Positions 45,940-54,670 of a DNA stretch of 64,000 nt are shown one piece after another (positions within the stretch are counted from its first letter, which is position 1; each line of letters begins with the position of its first letter). Both the position numbers and the translations under genes were made by a program. The notes under the pieces were generated by a model. It saw only the letters and a list, made by a program, of their open reading frames with translations. It was not told where the DNA came from and ran no database searches. The DNA comes from Anthoceros angustus. Lineage: Eukaryota > Streptophyta > Anthocerotopsida > Anthocerotales > Anthocerotaceae. The stretch lies in contig VJWM01000179.1 of NCBI GenBank assembly GCA_010909165.1, positions 62,001 through 126,000 on the forward strand, in the 5' to 3' direction.

Positions 45940-47150
45940 CGCCACTTGATCCGGGCGCCTTGCTCACCAATCTCCGCCTCGCCGCCTGCTCGCCTCACGC
46001 TCCGCCGACCAAAGGCAATCCCACAGCGGGACCTCGACCGCCGACCATCCTCCGCTTTCTTTGCCCGGCCCCGCGGGGTAGACCATGGCTGGATCGAGTC
46101 CAAGATCGCCGCCTGGGGCCGGCGTGCCTCGCCAAGCCGCCTGCGGGCTGTGGAAGTCTGTGGAGTAGGCGGAAGGCGTGGCGCGCCAGCGCAGCATTGG
46201 CGGTGAGTTGGGTGCCAAGCTTTCGGATGTAATCATTTGGGTTGTGGTTGATGGGTTGTGGTGTTGAGGTGAAGCGATTGGATCCATTTCTCATGCTCGA
46301 CTATGTTACCGATGAAAAGGAAGGAGGAAGGTGTCAAATTGTGAATTGGGAAGTTCGGTGTGTGGTGTGCTTGCCAGACGCGTTGTTTACAGCGTTTCTC
46401 TTCTGAGCTTTCCGGACCATCCGCATCGGGGTGTGTATGGTCAAGTAGCGAGTTCGGTGGCGGACGCCACGATGTTTGCAATTTGGGTCTTCAAGAGGGT
46501 GCGGCAAGAAGGCGTGTCGAGCCGAAATGGTTTCTCCGGCGAGTTGAGAGAACAAGACATTCACCGGCACCGCTTCCGACCTCAAGGCAACTAAAGGCCA
46601 GCCTGCTACGCACAACATTCATGACACAAGCTTGTAGGAGGTTCATAATTTCTGGAACTCCACCGCGATCCGTGGGTGTATCTTTGTTATCGTGGATTTG
46701 TGTCATGAGCTGAAAAAGTGCATGGGATCGAGCTGCCTCTTGAAGTTGCGTCGCCTCATTTTCCGATCTCGCGGTGTTTGAAATTGCGTGAGCAAGATTT
46801 CTTGGTGTGCAAGTTGTGAGCGGAGTCGTGCGGTGTTGTGCAATTGGCGCCCGGTGATCGCTGCGTTGCTTCCCATCCCGATTGCGAAGCCTCAAAGTAT
46901 AACGTAGTGTTCGTGAAATTGTTACCGACACAAACCATTGTTCCTTGCATGCATCGGCATGTCCGTCCGGCAGTTACATCGTTGTGTCCTTGGTCGACTT
47001 TGCGTGGCGGACTGAGCTCGGACCCGATCCAACGCGATTACTGGCCGAGTCGGAGGTGAGGAGAGGACTTGATTGACTGCACCGCCGGATATCTCAGCGG
47101 ATCTCGCTCGGCGTTGATCTTGTCGGAGATGTGTTGTCAGTGAAAGTCTA
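45940..47150. other. GC-rich interior, no supported gene
   Basis: Several open frames of 80-150 codons on both strands, Arg/Pro/Ser-rich, with no domain. It may be the non-coding or decayed coding part of the CACTA relative. Confidence 0.35.
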
Positions 47151-47164
47151 CTACCGATTGTAGG

Positions 47165-47617
47165 ATGTTTTTTACAACAGACCTCTGTAGATTTTACAAC
47201 AAACTTGTTTCATTGCAACGCATTAAGTTTACAACGGACCCCTATCTCTACTCCCGAAACTTTACAACGAGGGCCTTTTACAATGGGCTTCGTTGTAAAC
47301 GCCTAGCTACTTTTAAACGAACCCTGTACATCAGGGTTCATTTACAACAAGGTCCGTTGTAAAAGTGCATACTTATTACAACAGGGCTCGTGCGAAAGTT
47401 ACGCATGATTACAATGGCCATTCAGTTAGGTTAATCATGGTTAAGTAACGCAAATTAGTTTGTGGAAATCCAGTTACTTAACCCCAGTTAATAAACTGCG
47501 GTCAATAGTACTTAACTCTAGTATATTGACCATGGTTATTGAAGTTGTAAAATGCGTTGTAAGTGTATCGTAGTAATGTTCGCTGTAAAGGGGTTCCGTT
47601 GTAAAGTTTAACCAGTG
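47165..47617. repeat. Right TTTACAAC / GTTGTAAA array
   Basis: TTTACAAC motifs, then GTTAATCATGGTTAAGTAAC-type palindromic motifs (47430-47550), then inverted GTTGTAAA copies. The order is the same as at 35630-36125, supporting a common origin of the two elements. Confidence 0.7.
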
Positions 47618-47702
47618 TACGCACCACTAGTCAAGCCATACACCGTATACGGTGGACAAATAGGTGATGCTTGAACAGGATAGGAGATAAAATGTCTTAG
47701 AA

Positions 47703-49115
47703 TCAGCCATTTGTGTCTTGCATTTCACGACTGGACCACAAGAAAGTAGCTATGTTGTTACGAAGTTGGTCACCATCTGCATCTATATTGTGACAAGAGA
47801 TAGTTCGGTAGCCAGCATCATGTGTCTGCTGGTCATCATTTTCTGTCATAGCCATCTCTTCATGGTCAATCAGCACGTTATGTAGGTAGCAGCAGCACAT
47901 CAAGAGTGCCCACAATGTGTCAAAGTCAGTCTTCCAAATGGTTCTCCCTAACATTCTCCACGTGCCTTTAAGCTTACCGAATGGTCGTTCTACCACTATG
48001 CGGGTAGAAGAATGCTTGAAATTGAAGTAGTCTTTCTTCACATAAATATTTCTTCCCGGAAATGTTGTAAGGAGCCACGGTAGTGAGGGGTATCCCGCGT
48101 CTCCCACAATGTACTCCCTGAAACTGAAGTTGCTCACATCAATGTGCTCACCATTCAGAATATCTCCTGCCATAGCTTTTCGATAGAGGCCTGAATTACT
48201 CAAGATCCTTGCATCATTTACAGAACCCGGAAACCCAGCGAACACATTTATAAAACGCATCTTCATGTCAACTACCCCTTGGATGTAGATACTGTAATCA
48301 TGATTACGATCGAAGTAATCAGTTGCCATTTCCTGGGACATGAGCTCCATTTTGATGTGTGTTAGGTCAACAGCAGTTGACTAATCCTTGATGCTTTCAA
48401 ATTCTGCCTTGCAGGTAGCTAGAGCTTCTCCTTGTGGCCAAGCAATGTGGTGTCTCCCTCTTCTGATCATGGCTCTTGTGAATCGCCACACAATTTTCGA
48501 AGCTGTAGATTCAGCTACACCGAAGAGTTCCCCAATCGACTTGAGAGTATCCCCTGTGGCAAGTCTTCTGATTGCTAGAGCCACTTGGATGTCAACCAAT
48601 AATTGCCTGTTTGGAATCCGTCGTAGAGCTAATGGTGTCTTCCTAGTTAGATCCACAGCCCCCAAGCTACACACATACTCAAATGTGGCAGATGTCATTC
48701 TAAAAAACTCTCTGAAACGCTCAGGATTAGCTGTCCATGTTGCTTCCTTAAAAAGGGACCATCAAGCCAAACTCCTGTCCTTGATATATTGGTCACTAGG
48801 AGTACGTCGCTTGTGTGAAAGAACTGAAATGTGAGTGGAAGCAAGAAGGAACATCATGGAAGAAACTGTGGTATGTGCACCTTCCTTAGCATTCACTTGC
48901 GCTGCTTGCATGCATGAAGGAAGCCCTTTAGGTTGATGGTGAAGATAATTTATTGCAGCAGGCAATGCAATTGCTGAAGCAAGAGCTGAACACACAACGA
49001 GCTTTTTATTCTTATCATGGCTACACATAGAATTAATGTCCTGAGCGGTCGCGCGCTGAGCTGCATCACGGGCTTCCATCGGTAGGCGCTCAAAGTGAAG
49101 AATAAGCAATCGCAC
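47703..49115 (-). pseudogene. PIF/Harbinger transposase (HARBI1-like, DDE_Tnp_4), frame-broken
   Basis: Read on the minus strand: a start region near 49115; then TANPERFREFFRMTSATFEYVCSLG; LATGDTLKSIGELFGVAESTASKIVWRF (helix-turn-helix, 48698-48381); and a stop at the VDLTH motif that carries the first catalytic Asp. The main frame 48350-47703 follows: DRNHDYSIYIQGVVD, FPGSVNDARIL, VGDAGYPSLPWLLTTF (second Asp), RIVVERPFGKLKGTWRML (Glu) and LHNVLIDHE. All three DDE positions are present, but two frame breaks (near 48370 and 48765) interrupt it. This transposase family acts with a separate Myb-like protein, which is not seen nearby. Confidence 0.9.
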
Positions 49116-49298
49116 TCAAGTGATTTGCATGAGTGCGGAGCTTGGGACGAAAGCCGGACCCGCATGAGCGCTGAGCAGCCAGTCGTTTGCGAGTGATGAG
49201 TAGCCAGTGAAGGTCCTTTTTTTACGAAAGGAATACACATAGCGAAGCCATGGAAAGTGGCAATACCGTTCCGGTCCAACTGCAAGTTGAAAAAGCCG

Positions 49299-49333
49299 CC
49301 GTAAATATCGGCCCTCATGGAAACCAGCCCTTA
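49299..49333 (-). mobile_element. Probable Harbinger terminal inverted repeat
   Basis: On the minus strand TAA is followed by GGGCTGGTTTCCATGAGGGC, which resembles PIF/Harbinger ends (GGGNNTGTTTGG) with a TAA target site. It lies about 190 bases upstream of the transposase start. I found no matching end left of 47700, so the element's other boundary is unknown. Confidence 0.4.
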
Positions 49334-51757
49334 GTCCATATATCTGTATACGATGGAACCTTCTACTAGGCACATAGGTATTTAGAACATAAAACTAAGG
49401 AATAAACATGCAAACAATACAAACCGTTTCTTTAGGTGACCATTATTCAGGGTTTTTTCTGGGAGACGAAAGGTCAGGATCTCCACTCCTCGGCTCTCTA
49501 CCGTGGAGTGAACGCAAGCCGAAGACGCAACGACTATGAGGCGGTAATCAGCAGCACCGCATTCGACAGAGACAGACGCGCAACGTGGAAATGGCTTGAC
49601 TGGTAAGTAGCGGACCCTGCGTCTCGCGACATAAGTGACGCCCAGCTACTTTTCTACAGAGCTGTGTGTGCAAGAGTCCCGTGAACGGCCTCGCATTGAT
49701 GGTGTTTGTTAGATATGAGACAGTTTCCAGGGAGGAGGGCAACATGTCTGCCCTGCCCCCGGGATATGCGAGCACAGTTGTGTCCAAGTATGCGGACCAG
49801 TGCACTTCAGGAAGCACTTGGCAGCAGCCGGCTTCCCCACGATTCAGCCCCAAACCCAAATATCCCATTGTCTGGAAGGCCATATGCATGGAGGTGGTGT
49901 GAACCGCTGCCAGTCAGTCACCATATTTTGCCCAGTGGTGCCGTCTCGCCTTCGCGGTCAAGCGGCAAAATGTGAAAAGGTTCCGGACATGAGGTGATCT
50001 ACCGTGCACAGACATTCACCCACGCATGCGAGCGGATCAAATGCGGTCATCAGTGCAGGAATCCTGCAACAATTCCAGAAACGTCTCAAGGCATGCAACC
50101 TCGGCAGGAGCGAGATGCTGCCCACTCCGACAGGACAAAGCTTCGGAAGCATTCAAAGTCAATATAGACTAAAACTAGCGCGCCTACAGGCTACGATATT
50201 CCACACCTACTTCTCCACCAGCCGAGACGCAGCTCCCGGCCGTTGGAATTCTGGTCCAGGACCCCAAAACAAAGAGCCCCTTGGGCCCATAGAAGCTGCC
50301 ATGCAGCTTTACCTTTCCTTTCCTTGCCTTGCCTTGCCTTGCAAGCCTTGCGTCGCAGTTTCACTTTCACAAGCCCCATGGATCTGGGATGCCTCGACCT
50401 TAAAAGATGTCTCTTGCAGGTTCAAAAGTATCATCCGTTGTGCCCGTCTCCAGTGGCCTTGTGTCAAAATCACCGTCAACTGCAAACGGGAAGGGAGATG
50501 AAAACCTAAGCCATCAAGGAGTCAGGACCAGAAAGCGTGCTACAGCTCTTTTGTCGGTCGTGTATCGGGTTTCGGGAAGCTAATCCCCAGCTTGGCATGC
50601 TGGGAGACGCAATCTGCTGCTGTCCGCATCTTCTCTCCGTCCGCTAATTTGTCATGAGCTGTCCGTGACCTAGCCTTCCTAGCTGCAGCATCCAGGCCCC
50701 GGGGAGCCTGGGAGTCGACCCTTTTCTGTTTAGGTCACAAGGTGTTTGTTCGGGGTTGGAACGACCTTGTGACACAGCGAATCAACAGCAGTGGCGTGAT
50801 TGAGGTATTCGAACGCCGAGTGCTGTGGAGGACCATGTCATGCTGACGTTTTCTTGACCCAAAGGAGGATGACCATGGACTGCCCTTTCGATGGAGGGTA
50901 AGCGTGGCCTGTTGATTGTGCTGAATACAGGAGCATAATGCTAGCAACAACACCGTTGAGAGTGCAACTTGTGTGGCCCAAGGATTTCCAGCAGCTTCAG
51001 GCTTTGGCGGTGCTGATGTAGGCTCCTCAACGTTTGCGACTGTTTGATCATGAATCTGACTCTTTGTCAACAAAATGCAGTAGCCACTGCCCAGCTGTCT
51101 GCCGACGTCTCTCTCAGGGCTGATGTCATTACCACGCACTACTTCTGCATGGGGAGCACCGGAGGTGTGATAGAAATAGTTGCAACGTTGTCGGGACGGT
51201 CGTTCGGCCATCTACGACTCCAGGGTTTTTTCGCCACAACGCCAGTTTTCTCATCAAATCCAGACAGCTGTTGTTACGATGTCTGCCATAAAGCTCTATA
51301 GACGCCACCCACGTTGTTGCGCAGAATGTCAGCGAAGAACCGGCTATTGCATGTGCCCGCAAGTAAGGAAAACTGTCTTTGCGCTCGACTCTACTATTAT
51401 GGCTTCTGCCGAATCTGCAGACAAAGTTCCGGCCATGATGACTTAGGAGAAAGCCAGACAGTTCGCTGTGCTGTCTCCAGTAGCGTCTGGCAGCCCTAGT
51501 TATCCATCCTATTGGGGCATGAATACACCGGAGAAGTTAGGCAGCCTGCTTGCGTGTGATGCTATCTCTTTCTCCACCGTGAGAGCTGGCCGACCGGGCA
51601 TCCTTAATACGCATTCACAATGAAAACTTTCACGATTGAACGGATCTGAAGAAGCGCAAACGATTAGGGCTTCGTGCCAATTCCGCATTCTACGGAATGA
51701 AGAGACACGGTGGTCAACAAGAGAAGCCTGACAGCCATTGCTTTGGGTTTTGAGAAC
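49334..51757. other. Upstream of methyltransferase gene, no firm gene
   Basis: Mostly unique-looking DNA. One short plus-strand frame (ATG at 51280) reads MSAIKLYRRHPRCCAEC and ends at a GTAAGG splice-donor-like site. It contains C-x2-C-x6-C-x-C, discussed in the findings. No other frame is convincing. Confidence 0.35.
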
Positions 51758-54289
51758 ATGATGAGATTCTGCTCCACTTGCAATCCATTTCAATCCCCTT
51801 CCTGTCCAAATGTCGTTCTGATATCTGCCAATCTGTCATGTGTTGCCCGTAACAAAGCTTGCTGCTCGTCTCTGCAATGTCCATCCATATCGTCCAGACT
51901 CTCGGTCGTCAGACACGAGTCCGTGACGCAGCTCTGCACCTGCACTTGCACCAGCACATGCAGATGCAGCTCAGCTGGTCCACAGCCCGTTTGGGCCGTA
52001 CTAGTGCCGTCCATGCTGGAGCGGCATCGCCAGTTATCAGGGACTTTTATTTGCTCCCTCTCAAGGGCCTGCTTTCTCGAGGCATCTGCCACCAGGCAGG
52101 GTGGAGAGCAAATCCACTCGGACGGAACAGCTGTCACGGGCTTGGAGAACAAGGACATGCTGGGAAGAAGAGCGAGGGATTCAGCACAACAGATGACAGA
52201 GGTGAGTTGTCTCTTAGCAAATAACAAGGCTTCCCAGCCACCCCGGTAGTCACCTTGCAGCTGAAAGCTTATGTTTATTTGAACATCGCAGAGGCTCCGT
52301 TCTGGAAGAGATTTTTGCACGGCAGGAGCAGACAATCCGAGACACAAGATTCTGGTGACTGGAATTTGTCACCAGAGTGGTGGGGGACTCAGGGAGGGGG
52401 GTGGGGACATAATGAGGGGGCCATGATTTTTGAGCAGCAGTCCGGAATGGCAAACGGAGTTATTTGTGTCACCGCACACCCTGCTTCAACTCCGGTATCT
52501 TCGAGGTTGATCCAGGGCTTTTTGACGCTACCATGGCAGTTGCCAGCGTTGTGCAGTCTTTTATGGACATTGTTGTTATGTGTAGCACCTAGTTGTGGGG
52601 CTACCAGCTCAGTTTCTCCTGCATTTTCTCACCCATAGCCTAAAGGCTTTGACCCAGGAGTCCTTATATCTGGCAGCCTTGCTCAATGATGCAGGCCGTG
52701 CAAGATGCGGAGAAAGAGCTTCAACGAGTTTTACAGTGGAGTACAGGTTTATCGAGGGACAGTTTGCCCTTCCGGTTGGTTGGGTATGAGTGGCGAGTTC
52801 TTCGGTTCAACTGTATCACCCGGCAAAGTGTGGCAAAAGTAGTTGTTCTCAGTCGACGATCCAATCCTGATCAACTCCTCGTACTTCAACTGCCAAATTG
52901 CCTGGCATTTGAGTGTGAGCTTCTACTTTACTCCTGTTTCTTCAGTAAAATGTTTTGGTGTTCAATGACTAGCCTGCATGTATTTCAACCAGCTCATGGG
53001 TTTTGCAGACCTGAAAACTATGGTGTCAGCGGGACTCTCAGCAGTGAGTCTGGCTGGTTTGGACTTGCCTGCCGTAAGAAGGGCATCACAGCAGATGCGC
53101 ATATTGTGCATTGGTCTTGGAGGGGGGAGTCTGCCTCTCTATCTTGCTCATAACTTGCCAGGTAGATGTACAGTCCTTTCAGCGGCAACTGTATGCTATA
53201 CGGAACACTACTGTCATCATGCTAAATTGTTTCATTCGACTCAGGTTCCACAGTTGAAGCTGTGGAGATTGATAAAGCAGTCATCTCGGCTGCTATTGAT
53301 GCCATGGGCTATCCACCCTGCCTGTCCAGCCTGCAACAAGTGGGTGCGAGGGGGAATGAAATCCATGATACTAGTACTCCACCAGTGGAAGCCATGGTTG
53401 CTACGGAGGAAGACGTCGATGTGCACAGTCTATGGGCTCAGATACTTGACAGAATGTTACTGTACGAGGCAGATGGAGTGGATTTTGTGTGCAATATGAA
53501 AGGGCCAGCTGTCTATGATCTGGTATTCATTGATGCGTATGATGGGAAGGATGAAGTTCCTCATGCGCTGTGGGATGTGGATGGTCCCTTCCTTCATTCT
53601 CTCAAGCAGCGTCTGCATCCCAGACATGGGACTGTTGTGGTAGGTTTGAAAGCCTCCTCCATCTTACATCTCTGAGGGACTGTCCTTGAGTGTAGCCCTT
53701 GGCAATGCAATTGGTGTAAACGCTGTTTTTATTAACAGTAGTATCCCTTAACTGGCGTGCAGGTGAACCTGCATTCTGATTCACCGCCACCTGCTGTGCA
53801 TGAAAAGCTGACGGGGAAATATGGTCCAGGATTTGACGCCTCTCGACCACAGGGCAAGAAAGTGAGGGACACATGCTTAGCATACAGGTATGCACATCTC
53901 ACATGAGATCCATCATGCCTGCCCTCTTGTTGTGTAGATGTAACACATGTCGCGACATGGCACATGATGATGCATCCAGGAATGCTGTGCTCGCAACGCA
54001 CGAAGGAGACACAAGAAGCCCTTCAGAAGAGACGGAAGGCGTGGAAGGGATAGCCTTCACCGTAGCTGTCCCGTGGCAACAGAATATTGCTCTGGTTGTG
54101 TCAAGGGGAGGGCTATCCAATGGGGACCCGGGAACCAATGCGGGAGGTCAAAAAGGCGGCATGTCAGTGACACACCAGGATTTCCTGATGAAAGCATTGC
54201 AGTCCGAAGGCCAGCTTGTGCAGCAAGTACTGGGTTCAACGATTAACTTCCGCAAGAGAGTTGCACGCGGTTTTCAGGCTGTCGTGTAG
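51758..54289 (+). CDS. SAM-dependent methyltransferase, spermidine-synthase-like, multi-exon
   Basis: Likely exons: 51758-52201 (ATG at 51758; Ser/Cys-rich, acid-poor start resembling a plastid transit peptide; donor GAG/GTGAGT), about 52330-52494 (SPEWWGTQGGGWG...VTAHPASTP), about 52695-52914, 53009-53161, 53245-53639, 53763-53887 and 53938-54289. Phases agree across all joins from 52695 onward. Key parts: EWRVLRFNCITRQSVAKV; SAM-binding motif I ILCIGLGGGSLPLYLA then VEAVEID (acidic residue for the SAM ribose); YDLVFIDAYDGKDEVP (motif II/III); GTVVVNLHSD; and AFTVAVPWQQN near the C-terminus. The fold is that of spermidine synthase/METTL13-like methyltransferases, but the substrate cannot be read from the sequence. 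No internal stop or frame damage is seen. The first two exon borders are the least certain; the first exon itself could be wrong. Confidence 0.8.
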
Positions 54290-54670
54290 CGGCCGTATTT
54301 CCACAGTAGTCCAGACGGAGGACCTTGTGTAGTGTAACAAACGATATGAAACAGCCGGAAAAGCAATGCTAAACATAGACATGTGTAGAGTGATGTTGTC
54401 GCAAGCCGAGTCCGCAACGGTCAGACAAGTGGAGAGTAACGGCAACGGGTGGATAATATGGATTAAACAAGGGGCCCGGTGAGGAGCCCGGAACCCTAGG
54501 GCGCGCAGCGGCCGCCACGTGGAGGAGCGCGGGCAATCCAGAGGAGGCTGTGATAAACGAAGGAGGTTGAATACACGCACCTTTTGCTTCCACGACGACG
54601 AGAGAAGGCAGACGCGGTTTCAGGCAGCGCGACCGAGACCAAGGGCGACTGCCATGTTGAGGCCTCAGAT
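54290..54670. promoter_or_regulatory. Short intergenic region before the ERF gene
   Basis: Only 381 bases separate the methyltransferase stop and the first ATG of the ERF gene, so it holds both the terminator of one and the leader or promoter of the other. The ERF frame is open back to a TAA at 54554 without another ATG. No clear TATA box is visible. Confidence 0.5.

Larger units (their letters stand above)
43258..47617. mobile_element. CACTA-related non-autonomous element, about 4.4 kb
   Basis: The left end (AGGAAAACAGGCCTTTTACTA) aligns with the left end of the 30697 element, though the first bases of the TIR have decayed (CTTGTAT instead of CACTACT). The right end (TTCCGTTGTAAAG...AGTG) aligns with the other element's right end but lacks the TTTTCCTAGT part. 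TTTACAACG arrays fill 43330-43690 and 47165-47610. The interior holds CCTTGGCCTTCGG repeats, an 8-bp microsatellite and GC-rich DNA with no transposase. It is inserted in the copia gag. Confidence 0.65.

Noticed and set aside
45940-46931. Arg/Pro-rich open frames of 80-146 codons as possible transposon ORF1
   Set aside because: No recognised motif, several overlapping frames, and no second copy to compare.
51790-52347. 185-codon minus-strand frame opposite the methyltransferase first exon
   Set aside because: No domain. The plus strand fits better with the splice donor at 52201 and the downstream gene, though the first exon remains uncertain.
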